Shown here: positions 8,376 to 16,867 of the stretch, in pieces
Layout of the letters: each line of letters begins with the position of its first letter
Numbering within the stretch: position 1 is the stretch's first letter
Translations under genes and position numbers: made by a program
From: JABMMZ01 sp040386935
Lineage (GTDB): Bacteria; Bacteroidota; Bacteroidia; NS11-12g; UBA955
NCBI GenBank assembly: GCA_040386935.1
Contig: JAZKEQ010000030.1
Span: forward strand, 1-64,000
Length of the DNA: 64,000 nt
Direction: 5' to 3'
Notes under the pieces: model-generated
Databases searched by the model: none
What the model saw: only the letters and a program-made list of their open reading frames with translations
What the model was told of the DNA's origin: nothing

Positions 8376-8879
8376 ATGACACTTAAAACAATCAATATAC
8401 ATGATAAACCCACCCGCAAGGTGGGTTTTCTGTTAAAGCCACATGGCTACAAAGGCCATATTAAAATGGCAATAGAGGATGATGATTTTTATCCCGAAGA
8501 TTTTTTGCTCGTCAGTGTCAACGACAAATTTGTTCCTTATCGCATCGAAAAATATAATCAGGAAGCCGATATCATTAAATTGAAAAACATCAATTCAATT
8601 GATGAAGCCACAAGTTTACTTGGTAGAGCAATTCTTGATTTCGTTAGTGATACCCCCGATGATTCACTCGATTATACAGATTATACATTAATAGACAGTG
8701 CTACCGGAACTCAATATGCCATAACAGCTGTTACAGAAATGCCGCAACAGGTATTTCTAGAATTCAGAAATGGTTTTAAAGACAGCATGTTTCCGTTTCA
8801 CCCCGATTTAATAGAAGATGTAGATCACGATAAATTAACCATCACGGTGCATTTTCCTGAAGGCTTACTCGACTTGTAA
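8376..8879 (+). CDS. rimM: 16S rRNA processing protein RimM
   Basis: 167 aa, normal length. The N-terminal RimM beta-barrel carries KVGFLLKPHGYKGHIK (family G-x-x-G-x-x-G-x-(V/I)-K pattern) and the C-terminal PRC-barrel ends HFPEGLLDL (family consensus P.GLL.L). It binds uS19 and helps 30S head maturation. It starts 13 nt after rpsP and ends one nucleotide before trmD. Confidence 0.95.
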   Translation: MTLKTINIHDKPTRKVGFLLKPHGYKGHIKMAIEDDDFYPEDFLLVSVNDKFVPYRIEKYNQEADIIKLKNINSIDEATSLLGRAILDFVSDTPDDSLDYTDYTLIDSATGTQYAITAVTEMPQQVFLEFRNGFKDSMFPFHPDLIEDVDHDKLTITVHFPEGLLDL

Positions 8880-8880
8880 C

Positions 8881-9549
8881 ATGAGAATAGACATTATCAC
8901 TGTTCAACCCGGATTACTGGAAAGTCCTTTCGCTCACTCAATGTTGAAAAGGGCGCAGGATAAAGGTTTTGCAAGCATCAATCTCATTAATCTCCGCGAC
9001 TTTGCCATCAATGCCCACGGGCAGGTAGATGATTACCAATACGGTGGTGGTGCAGGCATGGTGATGATGTGCGAACCCATTGCCAATGCCATTGAATCAC
9101 TACAAAAAGAAAGACAATACGATGAGGTGATTTATACTTCGCCTGATGGTGAATTATTAGATCAGCCCATGGCCAATACCTTATCGCTGAAAGAAAATAT
9201 CATTATTCTCTGCGGCCATTACAAAGGCATTGACGATCGCATCCGACAACTGTATATCACCCGCGAAATATCCATTGGCAATTACGTGTTGACCGGTGGA
9301 GAACTGGCTGCTGCTATTATTGCAGACAGTATCGTGCGATTAATTCCCGGTGTATTGGGCAATGAAGAATCAGCCCTTACAGATAGTTTTCAGGACGATC
9401 TGCTAGCCCCACCTGTATACACCCGACCGGCAGAATTTAAAGGGTTGAAAGTACCTGATGTTTTGCTTTCAGGTAATTTTAAACTCATAGAAGATTGGCG
9501 CGCTCAACAAGCTGAAGAGCGCACCAAACAAAGACGCCCCAACTTATAG
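8881..9549 (+). CDS. trmD: tRNA (guanine37-N1)-methyltransferase TrmD
   Basis: 222 aa SPOUT methyltransferase that makes m1G37 in tRNA from S-adenosylmethionine. It has the knot motifs YGGGAGMVMMCEP, ILCGHYKGIDDRI and the SAM-binding SIGNYVLTGGELAA with the essential Asp following the loop (DSIVRLIPGVLG). Directly coupled to rimM (ATG one base after the stop). The usual fourth gene rplS does not follow; an exonuclease does. Confidence 0.96.
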   Translation: MRIDIITVQPGLLESPFAHSMLKRAQDKGFASINLINLRDFAINAHGQVDDYQYGGGAGMVMMCEPIANAIESLQKERQYDEVIYTSPDGELLDQPMANTLSLKENIIILCGHYKGIDDRIRQLYITREISIGNYVLTGGELAAAIIADSIVRLIPGVLGNEESALTDSFQDDLLAPPVYTRPAEFKGLKVPDVLLSGNFKLIEDWRAQQAEERTKQRRPNL

Positions 9550-9584
9550 TTTTTCAAATTCAGCACCCCTAATCAACGACTCCA

Positions 9585-10355
9585 ATGAACCTGCAACTTA
9601 CTAAACCCCTTGTCATTTTTGACCTTGAAACCACCGGTATCAATACTTCTAAAGATCGTATTGTAGAATTGTACATGATTAAAATTATGCCCGATGGTGC
9701 CCGTCACGACATACATCAGCGGTTTAATCCTGAAATGCCAATATCTGCAGAAGCCACTTCAGTTCACGGTATTTCTGATGCCGATGTTGCCAATGAACCG
9801 ACCTTTAAACAAAAGGCACATGATCTAAATCAGTTCTTAATGAATTGCGATTTTGCAGGATTTAACAGCAATAAATTTGACTTCCCAATGTTGGTTGAAG
9901 AATTTTTCAGAGTAGGTGTTGAGTTCGATACATTGAAACGCAAATTCATCGATGCACAACGCATTTTCCATTTAATGGAACCAAGAAATCTGTCGGCTGC
10001 TTTTAAATTTTATTGTCAGAAAAATCTTGAAAATGCCCACAGTGCAAAAGCTGATACTGAAGCTACCTGGGAAATTATTCAGGCCCAACTCAACCATTAC
10101 CCAACCCTCGAAAACAATATAGACTTCCTTCACCAATTCAGCGGTCAAAGCAATCTGGTTGACTTAGCCGGTCGTTTGGTATTCAATGAAAAGAAACAGG
10201 CTTGTTTTAATTTCGGTAAGCACAAAGGCAAAACCGTTGCCGAAGTATTGAAAGTAGAACCGAGCTATTACGAGTGGATGATGAACGGAGATTTTCCTGC
10301 CCAAACCAAAAAAGTGCTAACGCAATTGCGCTTAGAAGCAATTACAAGTAAATAA
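9585..10355 (+). CDS. DEDDh 3'-5' exonuclease (DnaQ/ExoX-like)
   Basis: 256 aa. The Exo I motif is FDLETTGINTSKDRIVE (Asp and Glu metal ligands), Exo II is NSNKFDFPML and Exo III is HSAKADTEAT (His and Asp). A C-terminal ~60-residue module with FNFGKHKGKTVAEV resembles the ExoX C-terminal domain (DUF3820). It acts on single-stranded or frayed DNA ends; whether it proofreads or repairs is not decided. It follows trmD by 35 nt in the same direction. Confidence 0.9.
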   Translation: MNLQLTKPLVIFDLETTGINTSKDRIVELYMIKIMPDGARHDIHQRFNPEMPISAEATSVHGISDADVANEPTFKQKAHDLNQFLMNCDFAGFNSNKFDFPMLVEEFFRVGVEFDTLKRKFIDAQRIFHLMEPRNLSAAFKFYCQKNLENAHSAKADTEATWEIIQAQLNHYPTLENNIDFLHQFSGQSNLVDLAGRLVFNEKKQACFNFGKHKGKTVAEVLKVEPSYYEWMMNGDFPAQTKKVLTQLRLEAITSK

Positions 10356-10358
10356 AGC

Positions 10359-11561
10359 TTATAGTTTTTCGTAAACAATCGCCAGTCCCTGACCAACACC
10401 GATACACATTGTTGCCAATCCGTATTGTAGGTTGCTGCGTTTTTGCATTTCGTGAATCAATGTTGTACTGATACGCGCACCGCTACATCCCAATGGATGA
10501 CCAATGGCGATAGCACCACCATTCACATTCACGATATCGGGATTCAATCCCAACTCGCGCATAGAGGCGATACTCTGACTGGCAAATGCCTCATTCAATT
10601 CTACCAAGCCTAATTGTTGTACTGTTAAGCCGGCTCTTTTCAAAGCCTTGCGCGATGCTTCAACCGGTCCTATACCCATTATTTGCGGATGTACGCCACT
10701 GGCTGCACTCGATACCACACGGGCCAAAGGTTGAATGTTATGGGCCTTCACAAAACTTTCTGAAGCCAATGCCAATGCACTTGCACCATCATTCACACCA
10801 CTTGAGTTACCGGCTGTTACGCTGCCATCTTTTTTAAAGGCAGGTTTTAATCCGCCCAATATTTCCATACTGCTCATACGGGGTTGTTCATCTCTGTTAA
10901 ACAGCAATGCTTCCCCTTTTTTCTGAGGTATTTGAACGCCTACTATTTCGTTGGCGAATTTATTTTGTTTGTCGGCCTCCTGCCATTTCAATTGCGAGTT
11001 GTAAGCAAATGTATCTTGCTCATCTCTGCTTATTTTCCATTGGTCGGCTACGTTTTCTGCCGTTTCGCCCATGGTATAAGGGTGATATAGTTTTGATAAA
11101 GCAAGGTTGGTAAAACGCCAGCCTATGGTCGTATCGTGAATTTCAGGTGCACGGCCGAAAGCTGTATCAGATTTTGCCATTACAAATGGTGCACGGCTCA
11201 TGCTTTCAACGCCACCTGCTATATATAAGTCGCCATTGCCTTGTGCTATTTCCATGGCTGCATTGGCTACAGCCTGCAGTCCACTGGCGCAAAGGCGATT
11301 CACTGTATAGCCTGCCACGGTAACCGGCAAGCCTGCTAATAGCAAAGCCATACGCGCTACGTTTCTATTGTCTTCACCGGCCTGATTGGCAGCGCCTAAT
11401 ACCACTTCCTCTGTTTGATCAAAGGGCAGGTTGGGGTGGCGGTCCAGTAATCCTTTGATGGCAATAGCAGCCAGATCATCAGGACGAACAGAAGATAGCG
11501 TGCCGGCATATTTGCCTATGGCTGTTCTAACAGCATCGATAACATAAACGGTTTCTTTCAT
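10359..11561 (-). CDS. Acetyl-CoA C-acyltransferase (thiolase, PcaF/PaaJ-like)
   Basis: 400 aa thiolase with all catalytic residues: nucleophile Cys91 in NRLCASGLQAV, His355 in GHPLGCSGAR, and Cys386 in the C-terminal CIGVGQG. The stretches GAANQAGEDNRNVARMALL and DTTIGWRF are close to 3-oxoadipyl-CoA thiolase, so a role in aromatic-acid degradation or in beta-oxidation is possible. It converges on the exonuclease with 3 bp between the stops. A -7 box (11576-11569) lies just 7 nt before the ATG. Confidence 0.94.
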   Translation of the reverse strand: MKETVYVIDAVRTAIGKYAGTLSSVRPDDLAAIAIKGLLDRHPNLPFDQTEEVVLGAANQAGEDNRNVARMALLLAGLPVTVAGYTVNRLCASGLQAVANAAMEIAQGNGDLYIAGGVESMSRAPFVMAKSDTAFGRAPEIHDTTIGWRFTNLALSKLYHPYTMGETAENVADQWKISRDEQDTFAYNSQLKWQEADKQNKFANEIVGVQIPQKKGEALLFNRDEQPRMSSMEILGGLKPAFKKDGSVTAGNSSGVNDGASALALASESFVKAHNIQPLARVVSSAASGVHPQIMGIGPVEASRKALKRAGLTVQQLGLVELNEAFASQSIASMRELGLNPDIVNVNGGAIAIGHPLGCSGARISTTLIHEMQKRSNLQYGLATMCIGVGQGLAIVYEKL

Positions 11562-11568
11562 GGAGCCG

Positions 11569-11576
11569 CAAAATTA
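11569..11576 (-). promoter_or_regulatory. -7 box of thiolase gene
   Basis: TAATTTTG on the minus strand, 7 nt before the ATG at 11561. There is no convincing -33 TTG. The mRNA would be close to leaderless. Confidence 0.4.
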
Positions 11577-11656
11577 CTAAATTGTAAGGTGATACCGCAT
11601 AGGGTTTCTTGATTTGTTTATTGACATTGTCCTTTTAGTTTAAAAAAGTCGGGAAA

Positions 11657-11681
11657 TAAAAAAAGAGCTACCGCAGTAGCC
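11657..11681 (-). terminator. Terminator of the 11712-12125 lipoprotein gene
   Basis: Minus-strand stem GGGCTAC / GTAGCTC with a TGCG-type loop (one G-T pair), followed by seven to eight Ts. It sits 31 nt after the stop. Confidence 0.75.
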
Positions 11682-11711
11682 CTTTTTATTGAAAACATGA
11701 ATCAACTATTC

Positions 11712-12125
11712 CTATCGGGCGTAATTGTAATTATTTTTTGTAGTACCTGACATGAATTCTGTTTGAAGATTCTTGTCATCGAGTTTCAGAATTTTCCAAG
11801 TGTAAGGAGTCATGACACCTGTTAATGTCACTTTTAATTCATTAGAATCTGTCGTAGTAAATTTATAGGTGCCGATGTCTTTAAATGTGCCACTGATTTC
11901 AGCTCTGAAATTGCCATAGCGATTGAATTCATAACGGCCTGTACCATTGGTGGTTTTTTGCATGCCGTTTTCGAAGGTTTCTTTTAATACCCACACCTGA
12001 TTCAGTAGTTCTTTTTTAGATGGTGGTCTTGTAGATTGAGGAGGGTTTTCTGTTTCTGTTTTTTTACAAGCAGTAAAGGCTGCAAGGGCAGCGACTAAAA
12101 TAAATAGTTTGATGTTGTTTTTCAT
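11712..12125 (-). CDS. Lipocalin-like lipoprotein, unknown role
   Basis: 137 aa. Lipoprotein signal with lipobox AAFTAC at residues ~15-20, then a Pro/Lys-rich linker, then a small beta domain (WVLKETFENG, GRYEFNRYGNFRAEISG, GTYKFTT) of the kind found in lipocalin-like Bacteroidota lipoproteins. Probably periplasmic or outer-membrane anchored. No functional residues can be named. It stands alone between its terminator and a LytTR regulator. Confidence 0.75.
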   Translation of the reverse strand: MKNNIKLFILVAALAAFTACKKTETENPPQSTRPPSKKELLNQVWVLKETFENGMQKTTNGTGRYEFNRYGNFRAEISGTFKDIGTYKFTTTDSNELKVTLTGVMTPYTWKILKLDDKNLQTEFMSGTTKNNYNYAR

Positions 12126-12273
12126 TTGAATGATGAGATTTAATGTCTCTATTAAACGATTAATTGATAGCTGAGGTTGCTTGCTAATACGGCGTTATGA
12201 GCCTATTGTTGACCAATGGTAGACAGGTGTTGACGAACGACAGAAAACATAGGATGAATGTAAAGTGTTAAAT

Positions 12274-12978
12274 TTACGAGCGGTTAAATAACAGCGAGTG
12301 AATGTTCGATTTGTAAATACGGCCAACGGGTACTTCACCCATTCCTGAAAGTTTGATTTGATTAGCGGATACAGAGTCTATGAAATCGGTATTCACGATA
12401 TAGGATTTGTGTACCATGATAAAGCGTTGGGAATCGAGTTGGCGGTAAAAGTTTTTGAGTGTTGAATGCACAGTATGCGAACGACCGTTTTGCAAATGCA
12501 CTTTTACATAATTCTGCATACCTGAAATATAGACCAACTCCGACAGATTGATTTTTTGAAGACGTCCATTAATTTTTATGAGGAAAAAATCTTTTTTACC
12601 TGAGGCTGCATTGGTCATTATATTGAATTGCTTCAGGGCTTTTTCAGCGCTGTTTTCAAATTGGCTGAGTTGAATAGGTTTCATAAGCGTGTCAAGGGGT
12701 TTAAGTGTATTGTTTGATTTGGATGTCGAAGTTTGTAATAGGACAATAGCAGGTGGGCGACCGGCAGCGTTACGGATAACAGCTAAAGCGGAGAGGCCGG
12801 GAAATTCATCGCTTACAAACAGCACATCAATGCTATTGGTACTCATCAATTCAAGGGCAATTTCAGGGTTGGGCGCATAACCTGAAAAGTAAAGGTAACC
12901 TACAATTGCAATGAATTCACGAATCTTCTCACCCACCACAGGGTCGTTGTCTGCTACAGCACATTTAATAATTGGCAT
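12274..12978 (-). CDS. LytTR-family response regulator with degenerate receiver
   Basis: 234 aa. Residues ~1-115 are a CheY-like receiver (VADNDPVVGEKI acidic pocket; Lys100 in MKP). Residues ~135-232 are a LytTR DNA-binding domain (FFLIKINGRLQKI, VHSTLKNFYRQLDSQRF, VHKSYIVN, VPVGRIYK). At the phosphoacceptor position of the family pattern D-x-x-M-P-G this protein has Ser56 (VSDEFPG), with an Asp one residue later. The ATG at 12978 is chosen over an upstream in-frame start because the receiver begins there (MPIIKCAVADND). No histidine kinase is adjacent. Confidence 0.85.
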   Translation of the reverse strand: MPIIKCAVADNDPVVGEKIREFIAIVGYLYFSGYAPNPEIALELMSTNSIDVLFVSDEFPGLSALAVIRNAAGRPPAIVLLQTSTSKSNNTLKPLDTLMKPIQLSQFENSAEKALKQFNIMTNAASGKKDFFLIKINGRLQKINLSELVYISGMQNYVKVHLQNGRSHTVHSTLKNFYRQLDSQRFIMVHKSYIVNTDFIDSVSANQIKLSGMGEVPVGRIYKSNIHSLLFNRS

Positions 12979-13251
12979 AAAATAGTATAAGTGTAAAATG
13001 CACTTCGATTCGAGGCAAAAAAATTTCCGCTCCGGCATTTGGCCGACAGTCATATCTCAATACAAACTGATTGTAGTAGGGTGTTTAAACCTGAACTAGT
13101 GTTAAACGGTAGTTTTTCTTATCAAATGGAAGTTATTTGTCTATTGACAACACGAGTTTTAAAAATGTTGCCTGACAATTAAAGGTTTTTGATGAACGAC
13201 AGGGAAAAGGGGGGAGGGAGAGAGTATTTGTGGTGAGTGGAAATTCACCTA

Positions 13252-13560
13252 TTAAATTTTTATTGATAATTCTAAATGGCCACCAAATCCAAGCTCAACA
13301 ATTTTTTGAAGTGTCGAAATTCGTACTTCTTTAATGTCGTTTTCTATTTTTGAAATATATGACTTTGTTGTACCAACTTTTTCAGCAAGCTGTTCTTGTG
13401 TCATACCCAATTCAATACGGGTATTGTGAATTAAAGCTCCCATTTTGAAATTATCATAACCGGCTTCAAGTTCATCGCGTTTTTTTGAACCACGTTTACC
13501 ATAATTTTTTTCTTTGAAATCTTCAAGAGAGGTTAGATTCTTATTTTTTAATTCGCTCAT
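13252..13560 (-). CDS. higA: HigA-like antitoxin (XRE helix-turn-helix)
   Basis: 102 aa. The XRE helix-turn-helix spans ~residues 43-95 (RIELGMTQEQLAEKVGTTKS, YISKIENDIKEV). It lies 26 nt downstream of the toxin gene in the same operon, the toxin-first order of HigBA. As in the family it should neutralise the toxin and repress the shared promoter at 13951-13980. Confidence 0.88.
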   Translation of the reverse strand: MSELKNKNLTSLEDFKEKNYGKRGSKKRDELEAGYDNFKMGALIHNTRIELGMTQEQLAEKVGTTKSYISKIENDIKEVRISTLQKIVELGFGGHLELSIKI

Positions 13561-13586
13561 GATTTTTATATTGGTGGTGCTTATTG

Positions 13587-13934
13587 TTATTTTTGAAGTT
13601 CGTATTCTGCCTTTATTCTCAAGGCTAATTCAATTTCTTTTTTAGGGGTCTTTTGTGTTTTCTTTTGAAATCCATTTGCGACTATTATTAATTGTCCATG
13701 ATCAAAAAAGCAGAAAATTCTAAAGATATCACTGCCAATTTGAACCCTTATTTCATAAAGTCCATCAGTGCTTTCAATGTGTTTAAGGTACGTTTCAGGA
13801 ACTCTTTGTAAGTCTTCAACCAAGTTTAAAGTCCATATAATTTTTGCTTTAACCTTTTTTGATTGCTTGTCAAAGAAGACTTGAAAATAGTTTTTGAAAA
13901 AAGTAACACTTCTAAACTTCTTGTTTTCAGCCAT
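13587..13934 (-). CDS. higB: HigB/RelE-like toxin (Gp49 family)
   Basis: 115 aa. The RelE-superfamily fold is suggested by KAKIIWTLNLVEDL, the TDGLYEIRVQ strand, IFRIFCFFDHGQLIIVANGF and the C-terminal basic helix QKKTQKTPKKEIELALRIK. This pattern is typical of phage-derived Gp49-like/HigB ribosome-dependent mRNA interferases. A strong promoter lies just upstream (13951-13980), next to the end of a truncated tfoX-like fragment. Confidence 0.86.
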   Translation of the reverse strand: MAENKKFRSVTFFKNYFQVFFDKQSKKVKAKIIWTLNLVEDLQRVPETYLKHIESTDGLYEIRVQIGSDIFRIFCFFDHGQLIIVANGFQKKTQKTPKKEIELALRIKAEYELQK

Positions 13935-13950
13935 CTAAATTACAATTATG

Positions 13951-13980
13951 CAAAGATAAGAAAGTTTCACTAAAGTGCAA
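13951..13980 (-). promoter_or_regulatory. higBA promoter
   Basis: -33 TTG (13980-13978), 19-nt spacer, -7 TATCTTTG (13958-13951), 16 nt before the higB ATG. It overlaps the end of the tfoX-like remnant. Confidence 0.75.
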
Positions 13981-14065
13981 CTATGAAATTTATTTTTTCT
14001 TCAATGTTTTGCAAATCGGCCAGCTGCTCCCGAATGCGGTTTGCTAAATTATCGTTGTATGCCAT
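13970..14065 (-). pseudogene. 5' remnant of a TfoX N-terminal-domain gene
   Basis: A 31-codon frame begins MAYNDNLANRIREQLADLQ and continues NIEEK, which matches the beginning of TfoX/Sxy-like proteins (consensus MAYNE.LA.R.RE.L....VEEKKMFGG). After EEK the match stops and the frame ends in TAG within eight codons, exactly where the higBA promoter begins. No continuation of the domain is visible in 13054-13251 on the far side of higA. Assigned from memory of the family pattern. Confidence 0.65.
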
Positions 14066-14146
14066 ACAAGTATTTTTAGCGAAGATAAAAACTTGCAGGT
14101 ATATAACAAGCAAGTTTCGTGTATTCAGGAGCGTTATCCAACTGTT

Positions 14147-15781
14147 CTACTGATTCAATAATTTAAGTTCTTCTTTGAGTTCTGCCAGGGTCAGTGATCT
14201 AAACTCAACCGGTAGTGTTTTATTTGAGATTGATGTTGACTGAATGTATACAAAAGGCTTACCTTCTTCATATTTAATGGCCACCACCCATGCAGTATCT
14301 CCCCTGGGAACATTTTTGAATACATATTGATTGCCTTCGCGACTTGCAGGTAATATAATGCGCCTGTTTTTGAACACCAGTTTGCAATCTGTGTTGGATT
14401 CTGCTTTCAAATCAACTTTCAAAGTAGTCAGTTGGTCGTTCATGAATTTTTGAAATACATCAATATTAGCCCAACCCATATTGGTAATATTAAATACATA
14501 ATATCTGTAATCATCATACGACAGTGATTTGTTTAAATACGCTAACTCTACTTTTTGAGTGTTGATTTTTTTTATAGTATCCTGAAGTTCAGCATAGGTT
14601 TTTACATTGTATCGGTCGAGCAGTGGCTTGTTCACCGCATCTATTAAAGCTGTCAAGTTATTCACCCCATAGTCTTTATATAATTTGTCGAGCGCACTAC
14701 ATTTATTTCTCATTTCTCTGCTTAATTGACCATTGCTTTGACTGCGACTTCTGAATAATAAGTCATTGATAAAATACCTGATTTCGCAAAAGAATAGTGG
14801 GCATTGACTACCGCCTCCACCACAAAGAAATGATGCACAAATATTTAATTCCTGGAGTGAGAAATTGGCCAATACTGAGTTGTTGTTCACTGTCCAATTC
14901 AAAATATTGTCGTGGCCGGTGCGCTTACCTTGAAAAATTTGCTCATTCCTTTTAACCAGGTTAGTGGGTATCATGGCAATGATGTTTTTTTTATTGTTTA
15001 TTGAATTAATGGATTTGCCGCTTAATTCATTTGCTTCTGTGTATATCATGCCACGGGTTTCAATGATTTTATTGTCAGATGTTGTCGATAAATTGTCCAA
15101 TAGCATATCAGATTTTAAAAATGCTTCCTTTACTGAAAAGCGAATTGTAGATGAAGATGTCCTAAATGAATTGGCTTTTACGTAAACAATTGTACCGCCT
15201 TCACAACGCAATGCCGTATCTCTTTTAGTGTTGATTTTGAATACCTGAGCTCTGCACGACAGTTGGTTATATAGTTCATCAATAGAGGGCAATTCCTTTG
15301 CAATTGGTTTTGCAATAGTAGAGTTGCGAGTAAAAGCAATGGCAATGTCTACCCTTCGGTTTTTTTGTTTGCCTGCATCGGTGGTATTGTCTGCTATGGG
15401 TTTGTCTTCACCAAATGCATTGGTCGTAAATACTTTCGCATTAATGCCTTGGGCTATCAAGTATTGTTGAGCGGCCAGCACCCGTTGTTCCGATAATTGT
15501 TTGTTATAACTGCTGTCGCCAATATTATCGGTATTGCCTTTTATGAAAATTTTATAGGTCGCATAGCTTTTTAAACTGTCGCACTGTTGGTTGAGGGTCG
15601 CTTTGCTATCAGCGGTAAGGTCGAATTTTGCCGACTCGAAATAGATACTTTGTTTAAGCGTATTTTTTTGTCCATAACCTGTTGTATTTAGCAGTAGGAA
15701 CAATGAAAGGAGTAGTGTAAGCCTGTAATAGCAATTGGTACTTTTGCAGTTACAGATTGGGATATTGTAAATCATATCCAT
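14147..15781 (-). CDS. Exported protein with N-terminal OmpA peptidoglycan-binding domain
   Basis: 544 aa. Signal peptide (LTLLLSLFLLLNTTGYGQ, ending ~residue 38), then an OmpA-like domain at ~45-150 with IYFESAKFDL, IFIKGNTDNIG, NKQLSEQRVLAAQQYL, NAFGEDKP and NRRVDIAI. The remaining ~390 residues hold a GGTIVYVKANSF...IRFSVKEAFLKSDMLL segment found in large Bacteroidota surface proteins, and no other domain I recognise. OmpA domains usually sit at the C-terminus, so the order is unusual. Function unknown beyond cell-wall attachment. Confidence 0.8.
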   Translation of the reverse strand: MDMIYNIPICNCKSTNCYYRLTLLLSLFLLLNTTGYGQKNTLKQSIYFESAKFDLTADSKATLNQQCDSLKSYATYKIFIKGNTDNIGDSSYNKQLSEQRVLAAQQYLIAQGINAKVFTTNAFGEDKPIADNTTDAGKQKNRRVDIAIAFTRNSTIAKPIAKELPSIDELYNQLSCRAQVFKINTKRDTALRCEGGTIVYVKANSFRTSSSTIRFSVKEAFLKSDMLLDNLSTTSDNKIIETRGMIYTEANELSGKSINSINNKKNIIAMIPTNLVKRNEQIFQGKRTGHDNILNWTVNNNSVLANFSLQELNICASFLCGGGGSQCPLFFCEIRYFINDLLFRSRSQSNGQLSREMRNKCSALDKLYKDYGVNNLTALIDAVNKPLLDRYNVKTYAELQDTIKKINTQKVELAYLNKSLSYDDYRYYVFNITNMGWANIDVFQKFMNDQLTTLKVDLKAESNTDCKLVFKNRRIILPASREGNQYVFKNVPRGDTAWVVAIKYEEGKPFVYIQSTSISNKTLPVEFRSLTLAELKEELKLLNQ

Positions 15782-15831
15782 TGATAACCAAAAAGTAAAA
15801 AGGTAAACCGAATTAAAAGTAAAAAGTAGTT

Positions 15832-16332
15832 TTACTGCCCTGCAACTTGCTTGCTCTTGAATTTGGCAATTCCTTTGCTAACCACTGTTGTCAATACATA
15901 CAGCCAAACGGTAAAAAAAACAGAGCCAAATATGAGTTGCCATAAAACATCTCTACGCATGGAGTAATTTCTGAATTCTGAAATCTTTTGATAGTCTTTG
16001 GGATTGTTGCTTTCGTAAATAACTGAATCTATTGGCAAATACATATTGATTTCTTCAAGAACATCAGTGTCATAGGCCCAGGTGTTTTTGGTAAAGTCGA
16101 AGATGGTATCACCTTTGGTAGTAACGAAATATATTTTAGCCACCTTGGTGTATTTAAACTTTTGGGCAAATGTCGTTTCATGCTTTCTCAAACCTTTTAC
16201 AAACAATACCTGTGTAATGCCGTTTGTTTGAAAGTTGTTATGCGTTGTATACTGACTGATAAAAATACCAGTATTAATGATGAAAGCAATGCTGATGCAG
16301 TATAAAAGTCTTCGTTTGTTAATGGGTTTCAT
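15832..16332 (-). CDS. Two-TM membrane protein, unknown
   Basis: 166 aa from the ATG at 16332, which overlaps the TGA of the upstream gene by ATGA, indicating translational coupling; an in-frame start further upstream would lie inside that gene. TM1 is LLYCISIAFIINTGIFI (~8-25) and TM2 is LIFGSVFFTVWLYVLTTVV (~130-150). The extracytoplasmic loop carries FVTTKGDTIFDFTKNTW. No family recognised. Confidence 0.7.
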   Translation of the reverse strand: MKPINKRRLLYCISIAFIINTGIFISQYTTHNNFQTNGITQVLFVKGLRKHETTFAQKFKYTKVAKIYFVTTKGDTIFDFTKNTWAYDTDVLEEINMYLPIDSVIYESNNPKDYQKISEFRNYSMRRDVLWQLIFGSVFFTVWLYVLTTVVSKGIAKFKSKQVAGQ

Positions 16333-16787
16333 GTTTGTTGATTGTCCCTTTCTATATAGTTGTTGTACATTATGTAGCAACCTAGTGAACAAATGCTTAA
16401 CAGAATGAGTAAAGTTAATGTTATTGATAATACGAATCCGTTTTCATGATCATGATTGCCAATATTGGCGAATAGCCTTACAAGGACAAGCAAACTAGAA
16501 AAAAATAAAATGAACCCATACATATAAGATAAGAATCTTAAAACAATATTTAGCAACCTTATGAATAGCTGTTTTTGAGTTTTGAGTAATTCATAGGTAA
16601 TAGCCATTAAGCCTAATACAATAACTGCAATAAGAAAAGGGATAAACAATGTTTCTTCGTGGTCTTCAACTAAATCCGGGTCGGGCCATACAAGTGTACC
16701 TTTTATTTTATACTCTTGATAAAGTGGATTTATTGAAAATACTACGATAATGACATTTAATATTATTAGAATGATTCTTTTTTTCAT
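16329..16787 (-). CDS. Four-TM membrane protein, unknown
   Basis: 152 aa with hydrophobic segments at ~4-20, ~48-68, ~80-105 and ~118-140. The last is ITLTLLILLSICSLGCYIMY. Short acidic loop DPDLVEDHEET between TM1 and TM2. Coupled to the downstream two-TM protein by a 4-nt overlap. AT-rich. No family recognised. Confidence 0.7.
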   Translation of the reverse strand: MKKRIILIILNVIIVVFSINPLYQEYKIKGTLVWPDPDLVEDHEETLFIPFLIAVIVLGLMAITYELLKTQKQLFIRLLNIVLRFLSYMYGFILFFSSLLVLVRLFANIGNHDHENGFVLSITLTLLILLSICSLGCYIMYNNYIERDNQQT

Positions 16788-16867
16788 TGATTCTATTATA
16801 ATTAGTCTAAACGCTGTAGGAATGAAAAAATTATATCGATTGCTGAATGTTGTTTGAGCTCTAACAT

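Noticed and set aside
8056..8402. Long minus-strand frames over the rpsP tail (Ser/Ala- and Leu-rich)
   Set aside because: Generated by the low-complexity GCTGAAGC-type repeats of the rpsP tail; no start signals and no sensible composition.
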